A DNA stretch of 64,000 nucleotides from Flavobacteriaceae bacterium (lineage in GTDB: Bacteria > Bacteroidota > Bacteroidia > Flavobacteriales > Flavobacteriaceae): assembly GCA_002862755.1 (NCBI GenBank), contig PKDY01000055.1:1-64000 (forward strand), written 5' to 3'. The translations under genes and the position numbers were made by a program. Below the pieces are notes generated by a model. It saw only the letters and a list, made by a program, of their open reading frames with translations. It had not been told where the DNA came from and did no database searches. Shown here piece by piece: positions 18,347-25,811 of the stretch; position 1 is the stretch's first letter; each line of letters begins with the position of its first letter.

Positions 18347-18793
18347 ATGAAAAACATATTCCATCCAAAAGACAATCAAGAAATGATTGCTCGAATTCAT
18401 AATTTAACTCCTGAGTCTAAAGCACTCTGGGGTAAAATGACGGTAGACCAAATGCTATCCCATTGTATTGCTCCTATTAATGTAGCGCTTGGAACAGAAA
18501 AAATCAACGTTCCAATTCCATTCAGAATCATGGGAAGACTAATGAAAAAATCATGGTTAGACGCTCCAGAATTTAAAAAAAACACCCCTACAGCTAAAGA
18601 ATTTATCCGCAAGGGAAATTATGATTTTGAAACCACAAAGAACGAATTAATAAAAAGTGTTGAAAAATTAAGTGAAGGCTTTCAGGTAGTACAATTAGAA
18701 ACGCATCCTTTTTGGGGTAAACTCACAGAAAAAGATTGGAACAATCTCCAGTGGAAACATTTAGACCATCATTTAAGACAATTTGGAGTTTAA
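18347..18793 (+). CDS. DUF1569 (DinB-like) protein
   Basis: 148 residues matching DUF1569, a four-helix DinB/YfiT-like fold. Potential metal-ligand His residues occur in MLSHCIAP (about 41) and in LDHHLRQFGV at the C terminus. No enzymatic role is assigned to the family. Single gene between the ABC-M1 operon and trmD. Confidence 0.85.
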   Translation: MKNIFHPKDNQEMIARIHNLTPESKALWGKMTVDQMLSHCIAPINVALGTEKINVPIPFRIMGRLMKKSWLDAPEFKKNTPTAKEFIRKGNYDFETTKNELIKSVEKLSEGFQVVQLETHPFWGKLTEKDWNNLQWKHLDHHLRQFGV

Positions 18794-18800
18794 TTATCTT

Positions 18801-18829
18801 TTGTATGAGTTTTAAGTTACTTACCTTTG
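18801..18829 (+). promoter_or_regulatory. Promoter of trmD
   Basis: TTG (18801-18803), 18 bases, TACCTTTG (18822-18829): a full match to the Bacteroidota promoter. Transcription should begin near 18836, 38 bases before the trmD ATG. Confidence 0.65.
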
Positions 18830-18873
18830 CATACTTGTTTTAGAAAACAATGCAATTGAAACAAAGAAGTACC

Positions 18874-19551
18874 ATGCGCATCGATATTATTACTGTTTTA
18901 CCTGAATTGATTAAAAGTCCTTTTGAAGCTTCTATACTTAAGAGAGCCATCGAAAAAGGACTCGTTGAAGTTCACTTTCACAATTTGAGAGATTATACTA
19001 CAAACAAACAGAAAAGTGTGGATGACTATCAGTTTGGTGGCGGTGCAGGAATGGTAATGAGCATTCAGCCTATTGATGATTGTATAACAAAATTAAAAAG
19101 GGAACGCGAATACGATGAAGTAATATATATGACTCCAGATGGCGAAACATTACATCAAGGAATGGCAAATGGTATGTCACTTTTAAAAAACATAATCATC
19201 CTTTGCGGACATTATAAAGGAGTGGATCAAAGAGTTCGTGACCAATTCATAACACGTGAAATTTCAATTGGAGATTATGTTTTATCAGGAGGTGAATTAG
19301 GTGCTGCTGTTTTATGTGACAGTATTATTCGATTAATTCCTGGTGTTTTAAGCAATGAAACTTCAGCTCTAACCGATAGTTTTCAAGACAATTTATTAGC
19401 TCCTCCCGTTTACACACGACCAGCTGAATATAAAGGTTGGAAAGTTCCAGACATCTTACTAAGCGGAAATTTCCCAAAAATAGAAGAATGGAGAGAACAA
19501 AAAGCCTATGAACATACTAAAAACAGACGCCCTGATTTATTAAAGGAATAA
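18874..19551 (+). CDS. trmD: tRNA (guanine37-N1)-methyltransferase TrmD
   Basis: 225 residues from ATG 18874 ([12 protein letters not shown]), the conserved start; the track start at 18850 adds eight unconserved residues. TrmD is a SPOUT enzyme that uses S-adenosylmethionine to make m1G37 next to the anticodon and so prevents frameshifting. Visible: [20 protein letters not shown] and the knotted [15 protein letters not shown], with the C-terminal DNA-like helical domain ([13 protein letters not shown]). rplS follows, as in many bacteria, but from its own promoter. Confidence 0.96.
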   Translation: MRIDIITVLPELIKSPFEASILKRAIEKGLVEVHFHNLRDYTTNKQKSVDDYQFGGGAGMVMSIQPIDDCITKLKREREYDEVIYMTPDGETLHQGMANGMSLLKNIIILCGHYKGVDQRVRDQFITREISIGDYVLSGGELGAAVLCDSIIRLIPGVLSNETSALTDSFQDNLLAPPVYTRPAEYKGWKVPDILLSGNFPKIEEWREQKAYEHTKNRRPDLLKE

Positions 19552-19625
19552 TTTTCAGAAACTTAACTATCTGAATAAAGTTTTCAAAAAGAAGCATTTC
19601 AATTAAAAATATTAGGTTTTGGAAT

Positions 19626-19654
19626 TTGAAAATTGGTTTTTTTAATTATCTTTG
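19626..19654 (+). promoter_or_regulatory. Promoter of rplS
   Basis: TTG (19626-19628), 18 bases, TATCTTTG (19647-19654), a full consensus match. The start site would be near 19661, giving a leader of about 66 bases. Confidence 0.65.
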
Positions 19655-19660
19655 CACCCA

Positions 19661-19726
19661 CATTTGGACCAACCTCTAGCGAAAGACGTGTATGTTGCTC
19701 TGAATCAAACATTTATTTTATACAAA
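19661..19726 (+). promoter_or_regulatory. 5' leader of rplS, possible L19 autoregulatory element
   Basis: About 66 bases between the predicted start site and the rplS ATG. A short stem AGCGA..TTGCT (19678-19701, with a G-U pair) is visible. A ribosomal leader for L19 has been proposed in Flavobacteria from comparative genomics (recalled, not verified). The ORF track translates this stretch from a TTG, but the peptide is not L19-like. Confidence 0.35.
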
Positions 19727-20080
19727 ATGGCTAATTTAGTTGATTTCGTAAATAACGAATTCGTTGCAAAAAAAGATTTCCCAGATTTTAATTCTGGAGA
19801 CACAATTACTGTGTATTATGAAATTAAAGAGGGTGAAAAAACAAGAACTCAGTTCTTCAAAGGTGTTGTAATCCAAAGAAGAGGTTCTGGTTTAACTGAA
19901 ACTTTTACAATTCGTAAAATGTCTGGTGCTGTTGGTGTAGAGCGTATCTTCCCAGTAAACATGCCAGCATTACAAAAAATTGAAGTGAACCAAAGAGGTA
20001 AAGTTCGTAGAGCTCGTATTTTCTACTTCAGAGAACTTACTGGTAAAAAAGCAAAAATTAAAGAAAAAAGAAGAGGTTAA
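19727..20080 (+). CDS. rplS: 50S ribosomal protein L19
   Basis: 117 residues from ATG 19727 (MANLVDFVNNEF), a normal length. The 25-residue extension in the track starts at a TTG inside the promoter -7 element and is rejected. Conserved parts include FNSGDTITVYYEIKEG, GVVIQRRGSGLTETFTIRK and VERIFPVNMP. L19 sits at the 30S-50S interface. It is followed by a strong terminator. Confidence 0.97.
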   Translation: MANLVDFVNNEFVAKKDFPDFNSGDTITVYYEIKEGEKTRTQFFKGVVIQRRGSGLTETFTIRKMSGAVGVERIFPVNMPALQKIEVNQRGKVRRARIFYFRELTGKKAKIKEKRRG

Positions 20081-20102
20081 TCTCTCATTTTCTGAAAATT
20101 AT

Positions 20103-20135
20103 AAAAAAGTCGCAACAAAAGTTGCGACTTTTTTT
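20103..20135 (+). terminator. Rho-independent terminator after rplS
   Basis: Stem AAAAAAGTCGCAAC / GTTGCGACTTTTTT with an AAAA loop and extra T, 22 bases after the stop. Confidence 0.9.
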
Positions 20136-20216
20136 ATAGGTATAAATTAATCTAGCAAAATCAAACGAATACTTAATTTAGCTATATTTGATATACTAAC
20201 CTTAAAAATCATTCAT

Positions 20217-20591
20217 ATGAGAATTGCAACGATTATTATTCGTATCCTTCTAGGATTATTTTTACTTTTTGCTTCCATTACCTATTTTTTTCCAATGGGA
20301 GAACAACCCGCACCAACTGGAGATATGGCAACTGTTTTCGCAGGTTTTATGGCCACTAAATATTTAATGCCATTAGCCAAATCTGTAGAATTGCTAGTTG
20401 GTCTTTCTTATGTGTCTGGAAAATTTGTACGTCTTTTCAATTTGGTTTTACTTCCTGTTTCACTCAACATTTTACTTTTAAATATATTCCCAACAAAAGA
20501 AGCACTTCCTATCGCATTGGTCTTATTTTTAGGAAACTTATTTTTAATTTATTCCCATTGGAGCAGCTATAAAGATATTTTAAAAGCCTAA
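20217..20591 (+). CDS. DoxX-like membrane protein
   Basis: 124 residues with four membrane segments and a layout matching the DoxX family (IIIRILLGLFLLFASITYFF; LPLAKSVELLVGLSYVSGKF-like second half). DoxX proteins are tied to respiratory or thiosulfate oxidation in some species, but most are uncharacterised. A TATATTTG box lies at 20183-20190, 27 bases before the start; no matching TTG is seen. Confidence 0.82.
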   Translation: MRIATIIIRILLGLFLLFASITYFFPMGEQPAPTGDMATVFAGFMATKYLMPLAKSVELLVGLSYVSGKFVRLFNLVLLPVSLNILLLNIFPTKEALPIALVLFLGNLFLIYSHWSSYKDILKA

Positions 20592-20605
20592 GCTTTTTAA
20601 AAACA

Positions 20606-20636
20606 AAAAAGCCAAATTCAATGAATTTGGCTTTTT
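20606..20636. terminator. Bidirectional terminator between DoxX and lpdA
   Basis: AAAAAGCCAAAT / ATTTGGCTTTTT around TCAATGA, with A and T runs on either side. It lies between convergent genes. Confidence 0.88.
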
Positions 20637-20657
20637 ATATACTAATGATATTTTAAC

Positions 20658-22061
20658 TTATACGTGTAAAGCTCTATTATCTGTTGCTGCTAAAGCCGCT
20701 TCTTTTACTGCTTCTGCAAATGTAGGATGTGCATGAGACATTCTCGAAATATCTTCTGCACTAGCTCTAAACTCCATAGCTGTAACCGCTTCTGCAATTA
20801 AATCAGCACAACGAGCACCAATCATATGAATACCTAAAACTTCATCCGTTTTAGCATCTGCTAATATTTTAACAAATCCATCAGTATCACCACCAGCCCT
20901 AGCTCTACCTAATGCCTTAAATGGGAAATTACCAGCCTTGTAAGCAACACCAGCTTCTTTCAATTGCTCTTCTGTTTTACCAACAGCTGCTACTTCAGGC
21001 CAAGTGTACACAACACCTGGAATTAGGTTATAATCAATATGCGGTTTTTGTCCTGCTAAATATTCTGCTACTAAAACCCCTTCTTCTTCCGCTTTATGAG
21101 CTAACATAGCGCCACGAATCACATCACCAATAGCATAAATATTAGAAACGTTGGTTTGCAAATGATCATTCACTTCCACCAAACCTCTCTCAGAAATTTT
21201 TACACCCGCTTTATCAGCATGTAAACCATCTGTATAAGGACGACGACCTACTGCTACTAAACAGCAATCTCCTTCTAAGATCAATTCTTTCCCTTTAGAA
21301 TCATCCGCCTTAACAGTCACATTGTTTCCACTTCTTACAACTTCTTTTACTTTATGAGATGTGTAAAATTTCATTCCTTGCTTTTTCAATACTTTTGTCA
21401 ATTCTTTAGACAAAGCACCGTCCATACCAGGAATAATGCGATCCATATATTCTACTACAGAAACTTGAGCTCCTAAACGCAAATACACTTGACCTAATTC
21501 AATACCAATTACTCCACCACCAATGATTACCAAATGCTTAGGCACTTCTGGCAACTTTAAAGCTTCAGTAGAAGTAATCACTCTTTCTTTATCAATTTGT
21601 ATAAAAGGTAAATTAGACGGCTTAGAACCAGTTGCAATAATTGTATTTTTTGACTCAATTACTTCTGAAGAACCATCCTTTTTCGAAATTTTTATATGAG
21701 TTGCATCTTCAAACGACCCAACGCCTTCAAAAACTGTAATTTTATTTTTATCCATTAAGAATTTTACTCCACTACACGTTTGATCCACAACTGCTTGTTT
21801 GCGCTCAATCATCTTTTCTAGATTAATCTTAACATCGCCTGAAACCTCAATTCCATGATCCGCAAAATGTTGTAATTCCTCATAATGATGTGAAGAGGCT
21901 AACATAGCTTTAGACGGAATACATCCTACATTTAAACAAGTTCCTCCTAAAGTAGCATATTTTTCAATAATTGCAGTTTTGAATCCTAACTGAGCACATC
22001 GTATTGCTGACACGTACCCACCTGGACCAGAACCAATAATGGTAACATCAAATTGACTCAT
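20658..22061 (-). CDS. lpdA: Dihydrolipoyl dehydrogenase
   Basis: 467 residues. FAD-binding GSGPGGYVSAI at the N terminus, redox disulfide Cys42-Cys47 in GGTCLNVGCIPSK, NAD-binding GGGVIGIELG and the C-terminal HAHPTFAEAVKEA supplying the catalytic His-Glu of the partner subunit. It reoxidises dihydrolipoamide in the E3 role for 2-oxoacid dehydrogenase complexes or glycine cleavage. No E1 or E2 gene is adjacent. Single gene. Confidence 0.96.
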   Translation of the reverse strand: MSQFDVTIIGSGPGGYVSAIRCAQLGFKTAIIEKYATLGGTCLNVGCIPSKAMLASSHHYEELQHFADHGIEVSGDVKINLEKMIERKQAVVDQTCSGVKFLMDKNKITVFEGVGSFEDATHIKISKKDGSSEVIESKNTIIATGSKPSNLPFIQIDKERVITSTEALKLPEVPKHLVIIGGGVIGIELGQVYLRLGAQVSVVEYMDRIIPGMDGALSKELTKVLKKQGMKFYTSHKVKEVVRSGNNVTVKADDSKGKELILEGDCCLVAVGRRPYTDGLHADKAGVKISERGLVEVNDHLQTNVSNIYAIGDVIRGAMLAHKAEEEGVLVAEYLAGQKPHIDYNLIPGVVYTWPEVAAVGKTEEQLKEAGVAYKAGNFPFKALGRARAGGDTDGFVKILADAKTDEVLGIHMIGARCADLIAEAVTAMEFRASAEDISRMSHAHPTFAEAVKEAALAATDNRALHV

Positions 22062-22146
22062 AATATATTATTTCTTTGATTTAATTTAAAAGTACAAAAT
22101 TATGAAATATTAATCCTTTTTCTGCATTATTTACAGATATTTAAAA

Positions 22147-22176
22147 ATAAAAAAGTCTGCCAATTATGACAGACTT
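22147..22176 (-). terminator. Terminator after the GG-leader peptide gene
   Basis: Stem AAGTCTG / CAGACTT with a 10-base loop, followed on the - strand by TTTTTATTTTTAA. It is 26 bases after the peptide stop. Confidence 0.75.
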
Positions 22177-22202
22177 CTAATAATTTAAAAATTCAAAATG
22201 AA

Positions 22203-22400
22203 TTAGATTTCATCTTGACAAGTATATACTTGTGGACAAGCAATAAACTTTTGACAGTAAAATGGCCCTGTTACTGAACCACTACAAGAACATCCGCATT
22301 TAGATAAATCATAGCTTCCACTAACTCCTCCAAAAATGTTTTTTTGATTTTCTTTTGTTAGTACTTGTGCACCTTCAATGTTTAAAAATTTACTTTTCAT
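22203..22400 (-). CDS. Double-glycine leader, six-cysteine peptide precursor
   Basis: 65 residues. Residues 1-25 form a leader (FLNIEGAQVLTKENQKNIFGG) ending in GG, like Bacteroidota natural-product or bacteriocin-like precursors that are cut and exported by peptidase-containing ABC transporters. The predicted core of 40 residues has six Cys, including a tight CGCSC, and is rich in Gly and Ser. No maturation or transporter gene lies nearby, so any processing must be supplied elsewhere. It is 46 bases downstream of the lrp-like gene on the same strand. Export as an antimicrobial or signal peptide is inference. Confidence 0.8.
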   Translation of the reverse strand: MKSKFLNIEGAQVLTKENQKNIFGGVSGSYDLSKCGCSCSGSVTGPFYCQKFIACPQVYTCQDEI

Positions 22401-22446
22401 GTTTTTTAAAATTTTATTTGTTAGTGAAGCTAATATACAAAAAAAA

Positions 22447-22914
22447 TTAGTTGCCTTGCAATCTAAAAACCGTAGTATTTTTTACTTCACCAATCATAAA
22501 AGTACTATGCGTACTTCCAATGTGCTGAATAGTAGTTAGTTTAGTAACCATAAATTCCCGATACGCCTCCATATCTTTAACATAAATTTTTAAAATATAA
22601 TCATAATCCCCACTCACATGAAAACATTCCAAAACTTCATCGAGCTTAACAACCTCTTTTTCAAATTGTGCAATCAAATCAATATTATGTTGTATCAACT
22701 TCACATGACAAAAAACCACAAAATTTTTCTCTATCTTTGATTTATCTAAAAGAGCCACATATTTTTGAATTACTTGCTCTCTTTCAAGCTTCTTAATTCG
22801 CTCATAAACAGCTGTAACAGATAAATTTAATTTTAAAGATAATTCTTTAGTAGTCTTTTTAGTATCGGTTTGTAATAATTCGAGTAACTTTTTATCTATA
22901 CTATCTAGTTTCAT
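22447..22914 (-). CDS. Lrp/AsnC family transcriptional regulator
   Basis: 155 residues: an N-terminal HTH (ELSLKLNLSVTAVYERIKKLE) and a C-terminal RAM ligand-binding domain (CFHVSGDYDYILKIYVKDMEAY). Lrp proteins sense amino acids. It is divergent from the PLP-dependent sulfur amino acid enzyme, whose promoter carries a 12-base inverted repeat, so it probably controls that gene. Confidence 0.93.
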   Translation of the reverse strand: MKLDSIDKKLLELLQTDTKKTTKELSLKLNLSVTAVYERIKKLEREQVIQKYVALLDKSKIEKNFVVFCHVKLIQHNIDLIAQFEKEVVKLDEVLECFHVSGDYDYILKIYVKDMEAYREFMVTKLTTIQHIGSTHSTFMIGEVKNTTVFRLQGN

Positions 22915-23008
22915 TTTTTACAATTTTAATCAAAAATACAAAATAATAGCATAAAAAACTATTTTTTAAACTTTAAATAGTTATACATTCTAAATAATTT
23001 AATTTATA

Positions 23009-23051
23009 TTGAAAATTTAATTTGATTTACACAATTTTGAATCAAATTAAA
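23009..23051 (+). promoter_or_regulatory. Promoter of the PLP enzyme gene with overlapping Lrp-like operator
   Basis: TTG (23009-23011), 20 bases, CAATTTTG (23032-23039) is close to the consensus. A perfect 12-base inverted repeat TTTAATTTGATT (23016-23027) / AATCAAATTAAA (23040-23051) brackets the -7 element and the expected start site. Binding here would block transcription. The divergent lrp-like gene is the obvious source of the regulator. Confidence 0.5.
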
Positions 23052-23061
23052 ATTATTCTTT

Positions 23062-24264
23062 ATGAGCGCATTCAATCCTGCTGACAAAATTCAAGACCTA
23101 CAATATTTTGGAGAATTTGGAGGAGTTAATCCATCCATCTCTGATAGTTCAACCTATACTTTCCTTTCTGCAAAAACTATGTTTGATACCTTTGAAGGGA
23201 ATGCAGAAGGATGTTATTTATACTCTAGACACTCTTCTCCAAGTAATTTATATTTAGACAAAGCTTTAGCTGCTATGGAAGGAACAGAATCTGCAAATGT
23301 AGCAGCTTCTGGAATGGGTGCAATTACTCCTACTCTTTTACAGTTATGTGGAAATGGTGATCACATCGTTTCAAGCCGAACCATTTATGGTGGTACATAT
23401 GCCTTTTTAAAGAATTTTGCTCCAAGAATGGGAGTTCAAACTTCTTTTGTAGACATTACAAAATTAGAAAGCGTGGAAGCTGCGATTACACAAAACACAA
23501 AAGTAATCTATTGTGAAACCGTGAGTAATCCACTATTGGAAGTTGCAGATTTATCAAGTTTATCTAAAATTGCTAAAAAACATAATTTAAAATTAGTGGT
23601 TGACAATACTTTTTCACCACTTTCTGTTTCTCCAATTCAATTAGGTGCTGACATTGTAATTCATTCACTAACAAAATATATTAATGGCAGTAGCGATACA
23701 GTTGGAGGTGTTGTTTGTGCTTCACAAGATTTCATAAATGACTTAAAAAATGTTAATACTGGAGCTAGCATGCTTTTAGGACCAACAATGGACAGCATGA
23801 GAAGTGCAAGTGTTATGAAAAATCTTAGAACTTTACATTTACGAATTAAACAACACAGCTATAATGCGGCTTATTTGGCTGAAAAATTTGAACAAGACGG
23901 ACTAAAAACGGTTTATCCAGGGTTAAAAAGCCACCCAAGTCATGAAACGTATAAAAATATGATTAATCCTGAATATGGTTTCGGAGGTATGATGACCATC
24001 GACGTAGGTTCTCTAGAAAAAGCAAATGAATTAATGGAATTAATGCAAGAAAGAAATTTAGGATATTTAGCAGTAAGTTTAGGGTTTTACAAAACTTTAT
24101 TCAGTGCTCCAGGAACATCAACATCTTCAGAAATACCATTAGAAGAACAAAAAGAAATGGGATTAACAGATGGTTTAATTCGTTTTTCGATTGGTCTTGA
24201 CAATGATATTGAAAGAACCTATCAAATGATGAAAGCATGTATGAAAGAATTAAACGTTTTATAA
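23062..24264 (+). CDS. PLP-dependent Cys/Met metabolism enzyme (methionine gamma-lyase-like)
   Basis: 400 residues of the cystathionine gamma-synthase/lyase family. The PLP lysine is Lys205 in HSLTKYINGSSD; YSRHSSPSNLYLDKALAAMEG and VVDNTFSPL are also typical. The family includes methionine gamma-lyase, cystathionine gamma-lyase and O-acetylhomoserine sulfhydrylase, which differ by few residues. The divergent Lrp regulator suggests an amino acid catabolic role, making methionine gamma-lyase plausible but unproven. Confidence 0.87.
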   Translation: MSAFNPADKIQDLQYFGEFGGVNPSISDSSTYTFLSAKTMFDTFEGNAEGCYLYSRHSSPSNLYLDKALAAMEGTESANVAASGMGAITPTLLQLCGNGDHIVSSRTIYGGTYAFLKNFAPRMGVQTSFVDITKLESVEAAITQNTKVIYCETVSNPLLEVADLSSLSKIAKKHNLKLVVDNTFSPLSVSPIQLGADIVIHSLTKYINGSSDTVGGVVCASQDFINDLKNVNTGASMLLGPTMDSMRSASVMKNLRTLHLRIKQHSYNAAYLAEKFEQDGLKTVYPGLKSHPSHETYKNMINPEYGFGGMMTIDVGSLEKANELMELMQERNLGYLAVSLGFYKTLFSAPGTSTSSEIPLEEQKEMGLTDGLIRFSIGLDNDIERTYQMMKACMKELNVL

Positions 24265-24286
24265 TAAAATTCACCTAATATGTTAT

Positions 24287-24324
24287 AAAATCCAATTACA
24301 AATACGGTAGTTGGATTTTTTTTA
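24287..24324 (+). terminator. Terminator after the PLP enzyme gene
   Basis: Stem AAAATCCAA / TTGGATTTT followed by TTTTT. The T run merges with a TATCTTTG box (24323-24330) that may be the -7 element of the next gene. Confidence 0.75.
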
Positions 24325-24346
24325 TCTTTGAAAGAAAGTAACTACA

Positions 24347-25699
24347 ATGAAAAAAATACTATTCTTTTTTTGTCTTCAATTTTCTGTATCCTTCTACGGA
24401 CAAGACACCCGAATATATGACATTATTAATAATGTCTCTGCAGAACGAATTAAAAATGATATTACCAAATTAACTGAATTTGGCACTCGAAACACCTTTA
24501 GCGATACTATTTCTAACAAAAGAGGAATTGGTGCGGCTCGCAGATGGATCAAATCAGAATTTGAAACCATTTCTAAAAACTGCAAAAATTGTTTAGAGGT
24601 ATTTTACCAAAAAGATTTCGTTACAACGAATGATGGCGAACGTGTTCCCAAAGACACATGGATTGTCAATGTTGTGGCCATACAAAAAGGAACAAAATAT
24701 CCGAATCGATATATTATTATGAGTGGCGATATTGATAGTCGGAATTCAGACACCATGGATTACACGAAAGATGCTCCTGGAGCCAATGATAATGCTTCGG
24801 GTATGGCTGGAACGATTGAAGCAGCAAGAGTTCTTTCTAAATATCAATTTGAAAATAGCATTATTTATGTAGGACTATCAGGTGAAGAACAAGGATTGTT
24901 CGGTGGCAAAGGATTTGCGAATTACGCTCAAAAAAAAGAATGGGAAATTATAGGTGTACTCAACAATGATATGATTGGAAATATAGAAGGAGTAGATGGC
25001 GTAATTGATAATCGAACTTTTCGAATTTTTTCTGAACCTACACCTGCAAATGAAACAGAAAAAGAACGTAACTTGAGACGTTTTTACGGCGGAGAGGTGG
25101 ATGGAAACTCAAGACAATTAGCACGTTATATAGAAAAAACTACCAAAACCTACATGCCGGAAATGAATCCTATGATGATCTATCGTTTAGATCGTTTTGG
25201 AAGAGGTGGTCATCATCGTCCCTTTAACGATTTAGGATTTGCTGGCGTTAGAATTATGGAAGCACATGAAAATTACAACAGACAACATCAGAATATTAGG
25301 ACTGAAAACGGTATTAAGTATGGTGATGTTTTAGAAGGTGTTAATTTCGAATATGCAAAAAAATTAACTACAGTAAATGCTATAAATTTAGCTGCTTTAG
25401 CCTGGGCGCCACCTGCACCTAAAAATGTTCAAATTGGAGGAATTGTACAAGCTAATGTAAAATTAAAATGGGATAAAATAGAAGATGACAATATTCTTGG
25501 ATATAAAATATATTGGAGACTAACTACCTCTCCTCAATGGGAATTTAACAGATTTGTAGGAAAAACAGATAATTTTGAACTAGAAGGCATTGTCATTGAT
25601 AATTATTATTTTGGTGTAGCAACCGTTGGTAAAAATGGTAATGAAAGTCTCGTTATTTTTCCAAATGACATTATTAAAGAAACTTTCAGAAAAAGGTAA
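24347..25699 (+). CDS. Secreted M28-family peptidase-like protein
   Basis: 450 residues with a signal peptide (1-19, SVSFYGQ). The M28 zinc peptidase core runs about 30-355: GANDNASG (Asp148), GEEQGL (Glu180, Glu181), NNDMIG (Asp208) and RGGHHRPF supply ligands and general base. The first ligand position, usually His in GHYDS, is Asp128 in GDIDS. A C-terminal fibronectin-like domain follows (about 365-445). There is no T9SS sorting domain. Probably a periplasmic or outer membrane aminopeptidase; activity with the altered ligand is uncertain. Confidence 0.87.
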   Translation: MKKILFFFCLQFSVSFYGQDTRIYDIINNVSAERIKNDITKLTEFGTRNTFSDTISNKRGIGAARRWIKSEFETISKNCKNCLEVFYQKDFVTTNDGERVPKDTWIVNVVAIQKGTKYPNRYIIMSGDIDSRNSDTMDYTKDAPGANDNASGMAGTIEAARVLSKYQFENSIIYVGLSGEEQGLFGGKGFANYAQKKEWEIIGVLNNDMIGNIEGVDGVIDNRTFRIFSEPTPANETEKERNLRRFYGGEVDGNSRQLARYIEKTTKTYMPEMNPMMIYRLDRFGRGGHHRPFNDLGFAGVRIMEAHENYNRQHQNIRTENGIKYGDVLEGVNFEYAKKLTTVNAINLAALAWAPPAPKNVQIGGIVQANVKLKWDKIEDDNILGYKIYWRLTTSPQWEFNRFVGKTDNFELEGIVIDNYYFGVATVGKNGNESLVIFPNDIIKETFRKR

Positions 25700-25811
25700 T
25701 CATTTATCTCAAAAAAACAGGAGTCTAAAAAATAACAACTCATTATAGTTTTAACGATAATCTTTTGCTAATCGTAACACTTTGGCTATATTGCGGCTTC
25801 AAAAAAAATAA

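Noticed and set aside
19652-19726. N-terminal extension of L19 (track start)
   Set aside because: It starts at a TTG inside the -7 promoter element, and L19 proteins begin at MANLVDF.
24347-25699. M28 gene as a pseudogene
   Set aside because: Despite the His to Asp change, the frame is full length and the other metal ligands and the catalytic Glu are intact.
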